Program-made: the position numbers and the translations under genes | The notes under the pieces: model-generated | What the model was told of the DNA's origin: nothing | Database searches by the model: none | The model's input: the letters and a program-made list of their open reading frames with translations, nothing else | In this document: piece by piece, positions 25,753-31,755 of the stretch | Position numbering within the stretch: the first letter of the stretch is position 1 | Layout of the letters: each line of letters begins with the position of its first letter | From: a virus | Strand: one strand, 5' to 3' | IMG/VR virus record: IMGVR_UViG_3300044766_000063 | Coordinates: 1 to 53,982 of that record | Length of the DNA stretch: 53,982 bases

Positions 25753-25839
25753 GCAATTTCCTTAAAATTGAGCTTGACGTAGGGTTATAAGATATTGCAT
25801 TCTATTGTATAGCGCAAGGCTAATTCTTTTGGAGCATCT
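25753..25839. promoter_or_regulatory. Divergent promoter region
   Basis: This 87-bp AT-rich space separates leftward and rightward start codons. Rightward it contains TATAAG (25786-25791) with TTAAAA 18 bases upstream, and a TTGACG at 25774 without a good partner. Leftward TTATAACC can serve as a -10. The rightward gene has a TTGGAG ribosome site just before ATG 25840. Exact promoters are uncertain. Confidence 0.4.
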
Positions 25840-26271
25840 ATGGTGAATTATTACAAACTGGATGGCAAAGAGATTGTTCAATGCCGGGACATGATGGAGT
25901 GGGCCAACTGGTATGAGACTGCTTGTACTACCGGGGTGCGGCATGTTGCGCTGGATTTTATTTGCGGGATCAGAGTTTCTACCGTTTTTCTCGGGTTGGA
26001 TCATAATTTTTCCATGAGCGGTAGGCCGGTCTTGTTTGAGACGATGACGTTTATTGGGCGTTACAATGAAGCACAGTACAGATATTGTACTTATGAAGAT
26101 GCCGAAGCTGGGCACAAAGAAATTATCAAAGACATAAAACGTCACCCTTGGAGCTTAATTGCGTTGCCTTGGTTGAGATATATCTGGATGAGAATTGTGC
26201 TGCCGCGATTGCAAGCTGTAATCAATAAAATATGGGAACTGCGTGACAAGATCAAATCGAGAATCCAATGA
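25840..26271 (+). CDS. Conserved phage hypothetical protein
   Basis: This 143-residue protein contains YYKLDGKEIVQCRDMMEWAN, then VSTVFLGLDHNFS, PVLFETMTFIG and CTYEDAEAGHKEII, a recurrent phage and prophage family of unknown function. After residue 105 a hydrophobic, basic extension (ALPWLRYIWMRIVLPRLQAV) is added, which may bind membranes. First gene of a short rightward operon. Confidence 0.65.
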   Translation: MVNYYKLDGKEIVQCRDMMEWANWYETACTTGVRHVALDFICGIRVSTVFLGLDHNFSMSGRPVLFETMTFIGRYNEAQYRYCTYEDAEAGHKEIIKDIKRHPWSLIALPWLRYIWMRIVLPRLQAVINKIWELRDKIKSRIQ

Positions 26272-26492
26272 CTCTCCCAATATGGACGATTTACGATCAT
26301 CCAAGTGATTACCCAGATTACTTCATTGCCCGGAAATGGTTGGTCGGATCAAAAAAGAATGAGCCTGAAGCAACGGATGAGGTGATTGCCCGAGCTACAT
26401 TGGATGAGGTGCGCGACTCATTGCCGCCTGGTCTGTATTGTATTGGCCGGAAAGTGGGCGATGATCCGGTTATTGTTGAAGTGTGGCTTTGA
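26268..26492 (+). CDS. Small conserved phage protein
   Basis: This 74-residue protein has the recurring phage pattern IWTIYDHPSDYPDYFIARKW then VIARATLDEVRDSLPPGLYC and a C-terminal beta strand PVIVEVWL. Overlaps the upstream gene by ATGA. Small and acidic; function unknown. Confidence 0.65.
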   Translation: MTLPIWTIYDHPSDYPDYFIARKWLVGSKKNEPEATDEVIARATLDEVRDSLPPGLYCIGRKVGDDPVIVEVWL

Positions 26493-26504
26493 AAAAAGGT
26501 GTCT

Positions 26505-26645
26505 ATGTGTAATGCAAATATTGCGATTTGGCTTTTGTTGGTATGTTCATTTGCCTTTATGGTTTTGAACGTTTATTTATTTTTTAAGCTACACAAGATA
26601 CACGCTGAAATGTTGGCGCTTTTGGATTCATGGAAAGAGAATTAA
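26505..26645 (+). CDS. Small single-span membrane protein, 46 residues
   Basis: ATG 26505 follows AAAAAAGGTG. The product MCNANIAIWLLLVCSFAFMV continues hydrophobic and ends in a charged helix KIHAEMLALLDSWKEN. Single membrane anchor, N-terminus short. Stop TAA overlaps the next ATG. Confidence 0.5.
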   Translation: MCNANIAIWLLLVCSFAFMVLNVYLFFKLHKIHAEMLALLDSWKEN

Positions 26646-26731
26646 TGCAAAAACAAGAACTGAAAGTCGGCATTGATCAGTTCGCACAGTACGTGGTCTT
26701 TCATAGTTGGCCCCATGGCGTTAATTTATAG
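26645..26731 (+). CDS. Possible 28-residue peptide
   Basis: A TAATG overlap starts a peptide MQKQELKVGIDQFAQYVV that runs into the 3-prime end of the convergent gene at 26701. It may be a real small gene or the stump of a longer one cut by the junction of opposite operons. Evidence is only the coupled start. Confidence 0.3.
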   Translation: MQKQELKVGIDQFAQYVVFHSWPHGVNL

Positions 26732-26943
26732 CAGTCATCGCAAACGATCAGACATTCGGTTAAATCAAAACCATTCTGTTCTGCTTCAGCCCGAGCTTCT
26801 TCATCTTTCCAATCATCGGAAAAAGCGAAAATCCCGCCGCACATTGCGCAACGGTATTCTCCGTCTTGTACTTCAGCGTCCGGGTATTTCAATGCCGTCT
26901 TATATGCCAAAGCTTGTATGAAATCGTCAGGAATTTTAGTCAT
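26701..26943 (-). CDS. Small zinc-ribbon protein
   Basis: This 80-residue protein has two CxxC pairs, CAMCGGIFAFSDD and CDDCYKLTPWG, separated by an acidic helix (KDEEARAEAEQNG), consistent with one zinc site. Last gene of the long leftward early operon. Overlaps the HTH gene upstream. Function unknown. Confidence 0.6.
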   Translation of the reverse strand: MTKIPDDFIQALAYKTALKYPDAEVQDGEYRCAMCGGIFAFSDDWKDEEARAEAEQNGFDLTECLIVCDDCYKLTPWGQL

Positions 26944-27161
26944 TCGTACATCCTCTTAAACGTATCACTCCGCACCCATCGCTTTGAGACATTGTTCAGC
27001 ACCATATTGCCAGGTGCCAGTTGGTTGTATAGCTGAAAGTCTCGCGTTACCGTAGCTCCACCGATCCCAAAGTAATCTTCCAGTTCAGCACGGCCTACAG
27101 CGCCATAGTGAGCAAGCAGGAAGTCGATCATTCTGAGGCGTTGTTCGAGGGCGTAGTTCAT
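26940..27161 (-). CDS. Small DeoR/winged-helix DNA-binding protein
   Basis: ATG 27161 overlaps the upstream stop (ATGA), giving 73 residues. EQRLRMIDFLLAHYGAVGRAELEDYFGIGGATVTRDFQLY is a winged-helix of the DeoR/WYL N-terminal type: helix, turn around ELEDYFGIGGATVTRD, then the wing NMVLNNVSKRWVRS. It lacks any effector domain, so it is a compact regulator, perhaps of phage or host promoters. Confidence 0.65.
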   Translation of the reverse strand: MNYALEQRLRMIDFLLAHYGAVGRAELEDYFGIGGATVTRDFQLYNQLAPGNMVLNNVSKRWVRSDTFKRMYE

Positions 27162-27403
27162 TTGATCCGCTCTACGCAAATCAAATAACGAATATCTCCT
27201 GACGTGGCAGCACTTACGGCTGTAAAAAGCTCTGTCTTGAATTTGCGCTTCTTCAGTGTTGCAGGACGACGACTGATCGGCGCATTCATGGTTCGCATAT
27301 CATTTGGATATTGTTCAAGGCCGGTTTCCTCGTAACGTCTTTCGCCAAGCTCAAAGGATTCAAGCCAGCCATTCCAGCTATTCTTTCTTGCAACTTTACC
27401 CAT
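27158..27403 (-). CDS. Small basic protein
   Basis: Start ATG 27403 behind AAGAAGGGAAA gives 81 residues: MGKVARKNSWNGWLESFELG at the front, then a basic middle (RRPATLKKRKFKT) and a beta end ending YLICVERIK. It starts in a TAATG overlap with the membrane protein upstream. No family recognised. Confidence 0.5.
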   Translation of the reverse strand: MGKVARKNSWNGWLESFELGERRYEETGLEQYPNDMRTMNAPISRRPATLKKRKFKTELFTAVSAATSGDIRYLICVERIK

Positions 27404-28218
27404 TATATTTCCCTTCTTAACTCCATCGCCCTTACCTGAGAGCATCCAAGAAACTCACGGATGCCCCTGACTGACTTTTGGCACTCCCCAGCAGTAACAG
27501 CACCCCGTAACATCGTAACAATATCCGTTACTGGTTGAGTAACGCAAGTAGTACCGTTACTTAACGGTGTAATAACGGTAGACTCGCGGCGCATTGCCTC
27601 ATACCAGAGCAGGGCACCAATAAGCTCAAGCAGGACAGAGAACGTCAGGCCGATGGCTACAGCTACCTGAGACTCGTTCCAGCCCGTTACTGCGGCCAAA
27701 CGGGCTGTTACTGGATCAGTAACGGGGATATTGGCGACAGTAACAACGGCTGAAAGCCTTGCCAGATCGTCGAGCAGCACTTGAGCGCGTTTGCCTTCAG
27801 CGATTTCAGCCCTCAAAGCAGCTCTTTCCCGGCGATCCTCAGACAAGGCCAGTTCAGCCGTCACAGTAGCGATAGGGCGTGCCGCAATACGGCTCAGAGC
27901 GTCTTTGGCCGTGTCGATCTGTCTCTGGGTGCCCACGGCCAAGGCTGACTGCTGGGCACGGTTATCTGCGGCACGCTGGGCTGAATTGGTGAAAAACGTT
28001 AGATGGCCGTAAATCGCTCCCACAAGACATCCCATCCAGACCAGCCAAGTAACAGGACGGCGCGACATGGCTGGGAGTAGGTGGACGGCGACCACGATGA
28101 CGACTGACATGGCGACTAGGACGGCTTTATCGGCGAAAGTCCCACCCCGATCCCAAGCAGCGATTGCGGTCATGGTGACGGCGGTAGAAGTAACGAAAAT
28201 GGCGATGGGTTTGATCAT
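27403..28218 (-). CDS. Four-span membrane protein with coiled coil and C-terminal HTH-like tail
   Basis: Start chosen at 28218, preceded by CTGGAGGAA, giving 271 residues. Membrane segments: IKPIAIFVTSTAVTMTAIA, AVLVAMSVVIVVAVHLL, VTWLVWMGCLVGAIYGHL, then a charged coiled coil (TAELALSEDRRERAALRAEI), and a fourth span (VAIGLTFSVLLELIGALLWY). The last ~35 residues (CQKSVRGIREFLGCSQVRAM) look like a small helix-turn-helix. Its DNA is GC-rich and repeats CAGTAACGG and CCGTTACT. Role unknown. Confidence 0.55.
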   Translation of the reverse strand: MIKPIAIFVTSTAVTMTAIAAWDRGGTFADKAVLVAMSVVIVVAVHLLPAMSRRPVTWLVWMGCLVGAIYGHLTFFTNSAQRAADNRAQQSALAVGTQRQIDTAKDALSRIAARPIATVTAELALSEDRRERAALRAEIAEGKRAQVLLDDLARLSAVVTVANIPVTDPVTARLAAVTGWNESQVAVAIGLTFSVLLELIGALLWYEAMRRESTVITPLSNGTTCVTQPVTDIVTMLRGAVTAGECQKSVRGIREFLGCSQVRAMELRREI

Positions 28219-28268
28219 ATTTCCTCCAGGTTTAATCTGTTCGTAGGGTATGTGATTATTTATTTCCC

Positions 28269-28327
28269 TTGCCAAACACTTTGGCGTCACCTACTATGCG
28301 CGCCGTTGTGACTTGGTGGTTTGGCAA
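28269..28327. other. Candidate attP site beside the serine integrase
   Basis: An imperfect inverted repeat lies 32 bases beyond the integrase stop: TTGCCAAACACTTTGGCGTCAC (split here as TTGCCAAAC...GTCAC, 28269-28290) against GTGAC...GTTTGGCAA (28308-28327), centred near 28298 with a 17-base middle. Large serine integrases bind such dyad sites of ~50 bp next to their gene. It is not a terminator, since neither strand has a T run after it. The length is slightly above the usual attP. Confidence 0.5.
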
Positions 28328-28358
28328 AAAATATTTTATAGGTGTTGAAAATATTGTT

Positions 28359-29975
28359 TCATTTCAACGCTATATAAAGGCTCTGTGGTTGAAGATAATG
28401 TGCGCATCCTGCCCCCGCAACCAAATTAATCTTCAGGGCAATATGTAGCCCTGAACTCGGGACTTCTGCGGTCAAAAAGCCGTCTGTTGGCCGCAGAACC
28501 ACTTCCCCTACCAGTTGGCGTAGAGCTTCCCTAGCAATCTCAATATGTTCAGTATTCCCTAGTGAAGACACCAAATCTTCATACATTTCACGGGCACGCG
28601 GGATCAATTCGGTTGGCTGGTAACGCTCAAACTCCTTTAGTTCGCCTTGGACATCCTTTAGCTTTTGTTCGCTATCTCGCAATGCAGCTTTTACCGATGG
28701 AGAGTCAATCCCGCCCATGATTGCTTTAATCAGGTTATCTATTTCCTTTTGGGTGTCGGCAATTTTCTTTTTGATAAGCGATGCATCAGGTGCGCCAGAC
28801 TTTAAAGAGGCGCGCACATTCTTTTCAAAATCAAGGTATGCTTCTTCAGATAGAAGTTCTCTTTTAATGCCTGTCAGCAATTCTCCTTCGACTGTTGATC
28901 GTTTGATCTGTAGGTTGTTACTGCAAACACTATTACCGCGATCTTTATGAAACGCGCACCCATATTTTGTCTTGTTTACCATGGTGTAATTTGCGCCACA
29001 TACGCCGCACTTTAAAAGCCCGCTGAATAAGTATTTGGACGGCGCACTACTGCTGCATCCCTTTCCATTTGCAGAGCCTTTACCGTTTTTTCTATTCTCA
29101 TCTGCGATGGCTTTTTTTGCCCGGATACGTTTGTCACATTTAATCCATGTCTCATCGTCAATAATGCGCAGTTCCGGCAAATTAACTGTTTTCCATTCCT
29201 CCTTTGGTCGCATGGTACGTAAACGTTTCCCGGTAGTCGGGTCTTTGACCCACTTTGTTTTATCGAACATCGGACTACCGATATAAGTTGAATTGCACAA
29301 CATGCCAACTTCTTTGGCGCTGGGATGAATTGAAGAGGGAGACCACGTACCGCCTGCTGGGCCTTTTACGCCTTTTTCATTTAATTCGGTAGCGATCTGG
29401 CGTGCTGCCGCGCCTTCTGAATAACGCTTGAAAATATACCGTATCCACTGAGCCTGTTCATTATTGATAGCAAGTTTAGAACCGTTGCCATCAGGAATTA
29501 AGTTATAACCATACGGTTTAGCGCCAGCGGAATATCCTTTTAAAAATTGCCCTTCAAGACCGCGATGTGTTTTTTTGGCGAGGTCATCCAGATATAATTC
29601 ACCCATCAAGCCACGAAGACTTGTTTCGATTTTAGAGTTATCTCTTGCGGTATCAATTCCATCTGAAACACCAATTATTCTGATACCAAGAAACTTAAAT
29701 TGTCGGATGGTAGTTAGGTTTCCTATATTGTCGCGTGACAAACGATCCAAGTCATCTACCAGTAAAATATCAAATGACTTAGCATTGGCGGCAGCTAACA
29801 TTTCCAGATACCCAGGACGATCATTGCGCGATCCGCTGATAGCCTGATCTTTATAAGCGATAGGCATTGGGAGATTATTGCGAGTGCAATAATTTTGAAT
29901 ATTGCGCAACTGGTCTTCAATTGAAGCCTCGCGCTGCATATCAGATGAGTAACGAAGGTAACAAGCGGTTCTCAT
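28359..29975 (-). CDS. Large serine integrase
   Basis: This 538-residue protein is a large serine recombinase. The catalytic domain starts MRTACYLRYSSDMQREASIE with the nucleophile among Ser10/Ser11, followed by VDDLDRLSRDNIGNL and the E-helix region. The recombinase domain runs about 150-260 (GYSAGAKPYGYNLIPDGNG). A zinc ribbon follows (LLKCGVCGANYTMVNKTKYG with later CAFHKDRG, VCSNN), then a coiled coil (TQKEIDNLIKAIMGG). It integrates the phage between attP and attB without host factors. ATGA overlap with the small gene upstream. Confidence 0.9.
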   Translation of the reverse strand: MRTACYLRYSSDMQREASIEDQLRNIQNYCTRNNLPMPIAYKDQAISGSRNDRPGYLEMLAAANAKSFDILLVDDLDRLSRDNIGNLTTIRQFKFLGIRIIGVSDGIDTARDNSKIETSLRGLMGELYLDDLAKKTHRGLEGQFLKGYSAGAKPYGYNLIPDGNGSKLAINNEQAQWIRYIFKRYSEGAAARQIATELNEKGVKGPAGGTWSPSSIHPSAKEVGMLCNSTYIGSPMFDKTKWVKDPTTGKRLRTMRPKEEWKTVNLPELRIIDDETWIKCDKRIRAKKAIADENRKNGKGSANGKGCSSSAPSKYLFSGLLKCGVCGANYTMVNKTKYGCAFHKDRGNSVCSNNLQIKRSTVEGELLTGIKRELLSEEAYLDFEKNVRASLKSGAPDASLIKKKIADTQKEIDNLIKAIMGGIDSPSVKAALRDSEQKLKDVQGELKEFERYQPTELIPRAREMYEDLVSSLGNTEHIEIAREALRQLVGEVVLRPTDGFLTAEVPSSGLHIALKINLVAGAGCAHYLQPQSLYIALK

Positions 29976-30139
29976 TTTTTTATCTTTCCTAAAATTGTGC
30001 GCGCCTCTTTAATAAGTTCGGGCCGCCTTGATTTGGGGGTTGAATAATACAGATTGATCGCATCTGGATATTTCAAATAATTTTTTGCGGCTTGATCTGC
30101 AAGAAGACGAACCAGCGTTTGAATGTGTGGATTTAACAT
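29972..30139 (-). CDS. Small basic protein coupled to the integrase, 55 residues
   Basis: ATG 30139 lies close behind AAGGAGG; the stop overlaps the integrase start. The product begins MLNPHIQTLVRLLADQAAKN and is basic (KSRRPELIKEARTILGKIKK). A small basic partner encoded directly before a serine integrase could be a recombination directionality factor, but no family was recognised. Confidence 0.5.
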   Translation of the reverse strand: MLNPHIQTLVRLLADQAAKNYLKYPDAINLYYSTPKSRRPELIKEARTILGKIKK

Positions 30140-30148
30140 ATAACCTCC

Positions 30149-30358
30149 TTAATGCAATGCATGGCCGGGTTTCATTGCCCATTCTGTGTAACCCTGCATA
30201 TTTATAAGGAAATCTGAATCGCCGTCCCATACCCAAACTTCTCCTTCAGCCCACATGCCAGAATCAATCCTTTGCTGAATTTCTTCTACGGTGTATCCGG
30301 TTAATTCCGCAGCTTTGCGAACCGTAACGAACTGCGCCCTACCCAATATGGCATTCAT
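30149..30358 (-). CDS. Excisionase-like MerR-type small protein
   Basis: This 69-residue protein starts with a MerR/Xis-type winged helix: FVTVRKAAELTGYTVEEIQQ, then RIDSGMWAEGEVWVWDGDSD and a second helix. This is the layout of phage excisionase-like proteins. Two genes upstream of the integrase, it is a good candidate for direction control or for a regulator of the early operon. AAGGAGAACG gives a good ribosome site. Confidence 0.65.
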   Translation of the reverse strand: MNAILGRAQFVTVRKAAELTGYTVEEIQQRIDSGMWAEGEVWVWDGDSDFLINMQGYTEWAMKPGHALH

Positions 30359-30368
30359 ATCGTTCTCC

Positions 30369-30557
30369 TTACTTTTTCTTCGGTTTAATTTCCGGTGGCT
30401 CTACGCCGTGCATTTCAGATAAAGCCTCTTCGATCATTGCGGCTTGGCTTGTGCCTTCCTGTTCCGAATACTCGCGCATCCAGGTAACCAGCCATTGCGG
30501 CAGTCTGTAACTCACAGGTACTTTGATAATATTTTTATCTTTGAAAGGCGCTGCCAT
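30369..30557 (-). CDS. Ribbon-helix-helix-like protein
   Basis: This 62-residue protein has a short basic strand region (NIIKVPVSYRLPQWL) then helices TWMREYSEQEGTSQAAMIEEA. The strand-helix-helix shape resembles Arc/CopG-type DNA-binding proteins. GGAGAGAG precedes its ATG. It probably binds DNA as a dimer; targets unknown. Confidence 0.55.
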   Translation of the reverse strand: MAAPFKDKNIIKVPVSYRLPQWLVTWMREYSEQEGTSQAAMIEEALSEMHGVEPPEIKPKKK

Positions 30558-30654
30558 TTCTCTCTCCTTGTCGGATCAGGCCAGTCCTTCACCGTGATTA
30601 CAGTCTATACATTAATTAAATTAAAGTAAAGACATTTATTTCCTTAGCCTGTTC
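30558..30654. promoter_or_regulatory. AT-rich leader with GTCTATACATT element
   Basis: The 97-base gap upstream of the ribbon-helix-helix gene contains GTCTATACATT at 30603-30613 (leftward AATGTATAGAC) in a run of A and T. The same 11 bases occur at 48898-48908 upstream of another leftward operon. Read leftward it offers TATAGA as a -10. Likely an internal leftward promoter or a shared operator. Confidence 0.4.
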
Positions 30655-30882
30655 TTACAAATCAGACAGGCGGCAAAGCGCCTGAGTTAATTCCGGGTAT
30701 TTTTCATGGAATTCTTTTGATGCGTTTTCGTTAAGACATTTCACTCCATGCTCAAGGTCTGATTGAAGCGCATCACTGAACATATCCTGGATAGTGGCAA
30801 GTTGAGTTTCAAGCTTATTTAAGCGATCCGCCATTTCCAGTGGATTGAGCGTGCATAGACGTTTCAATTCAGACTTATTCAT
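30655..30882 (-). CDS. Small coiled-coil protein
   Basis: This 75-residue all-helical protein has a coiled-coil stretch DRLNKLETQLATIQDMFSDA. It starts two bases after the SSB stop and may be translationally coupled to it. Could be an SSB or recombinase partner. Family not recognised. Confidence 0.5.
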   Translation of the reverse strand: MNKSELKRLCTLNPLEMADRLNKLETQLATIQDMFSDALQSDLEHGVKCLNENASKEFHEKYPELTQALCRLSDL

Positions 30883-30884
30883 AC

Positions 30885-31325
30885 TTAAAACGGAATATCT
30901 GAATCGAAGTTATCATCAAATTTCTTTGCCGGTTCCGCCGAATCACTGCTTGTATGTGTTGCGGCTTGAGGTGTTTTTTCCAGATCGGTTGTACCCTTAC
31001 TCCCCAGCATCTTCATTTCGTTCACGATGATTTCAGTCGTGTAACGATCCGCGCCGGATTCCTTGTCCTGCCATTTACGTGTCTGGATTTTTCCTTCCAC
31101 GTAAATCTGCGCACCCTTTTTCAAATATTCTCCGGCGATTTCAGCGAGGCGGCGATAGAAGACCAAGTGATGCCATTCCGTCTTTTCCTTTTTTTGGCCG
31201 TCTTTATCCTTCCAGTTTTCGGAAGTCGCAAGCGACACATTGGCTACCGCTTCGCCAGTGGTCATGTAACGAATTTCCGGGTCTTTACCCAAATGGCCCA
31301 CAAGAATCACTTTGTTGACTGACAT
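30885..31325 (-). CDS. ssb: Single-stranded DNA-binding protein
   Basis: This 146-residue SSB has the OB-fold start [20 protein letters not shown], then [20 protein letters not shown] and [15 protein letters not shown] disordered acidic linker ends in the partner-binding tip FDSDIPF. It protects single-stranded DNA in replication and in annealing with the YqaJ exonuclease system upstream. Ribosome site AAAGGAACG. Confidence 0.9.
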   Translation of the reverse strand: MSVNKVILVGHLGKDPEIRYMTTGEAVANVSLATSENWKDKDGQKKEKTEWHHLVFYRRLAEIAGEYLKKGAQIYVEGKIQTRKWQDKESGADRYTTEIIVNEMKMLGSKGTTDLEKTPQAATHTSSDSAEPAKKFDDNFDSDIPF

Positions 31326-31436
31326 ATCGTTCCTTTATTTTTTAGGTTGCCTATATCAAACAGGGAAAATACAAATCAATTACTTACTTAAAAATTATCC
31401 GAATTGGGCGGTATTAGATTGTGCTAATGTTGTTTT

Positions 31437-31667
31437 CTATATCTCGTTAGGCATCGTCAAATTCCATGCTGCTTTCCACGCTTCCCATGCGCAAATGGCT
31501 GGCCTGAACACAGGCTCTCCTTCGTGCATACCGCAAGTGTCAAGTGTTGTTGTTCTTGCCCATATCATAAATCTACCTTTGCATTCACCATGCCTATCAA
31601 GCAAGAACTTTTCGTGCCTTTCGTCCGGCTTACATCTGCTTTTCTTTAGTGATTTAGTATGCATCAT
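31437..31667 (-). CDS. Small ORF next to an integron attC site
   Basis: This 76-residue protein starts ATGATG behind GGAGAG. Cys and His are spread along it (CKPDERHEKF, GECKGRFMIW, LDTCGMHEGE). Its C-terminus PAICAWEAWKAAWNL resembles the short Trp/Ala tails of small phage hypothetical proteins. It lies against the attC at 31688-31745, and its stop codon runs just past a GTTAGGC core site at 31446. Thus it largely coincides with a possible 294-bp gene cassette, in reverse orientation. Confidence 0.5.
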   Translation of the reverse strand: MMHTKSLKKSRCKPDERHEKFLLDRHGECKGRFMIWARTTTLDTCGMHEGEPVFRPAICAWEAWKAAWNLTMPNEI

Positions 31668-31687
31668 TTACTCTCCGTAGTTAGAAT

Positions 31688-31745
31688 GCCTAACACGGCA
31701 TTCAAGGCGGACTGCTTCGCAGCCGCTTAATTTGAATCGTTAGGC
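31688..31745 (+). other. Integron attC recombination site
   Basis: This 58-base sequence has all attC parts: outer GCCTAAC (31688-31694) and GTTAGGC (31739-31745), inner ATTCAA/TTGAAT and GCGG/CCGC arms, an unpaired A in the left arm (GCGG-A-CTG / CAG-CCGC), an unpaired TTAAT spacer, and a small CTTCG loop. The wording TTCAAGGCGG...GCCGCTTAA is as in chromosomal integron cassettes of gamma-proteobacteria. A second GTTAGGC lies at 31446-31452, 294 bases upstream. No integron integrase is present. Confidence 0.75.
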
Positions 31746-31755
31746 ACCACGAACT

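Noticed and set aside
28269-28327. Dyad as a transcription terminator
   Set aside because: No T run on either strand after the stem; kept instead as candidate attP.
31312-31680. Rightward 122-codon frame across the cassette
   Set aside because: No ribosome site, unnatural composition, crosses the first GTTAGGC core; the leftward ORF with GGAGAG is better.
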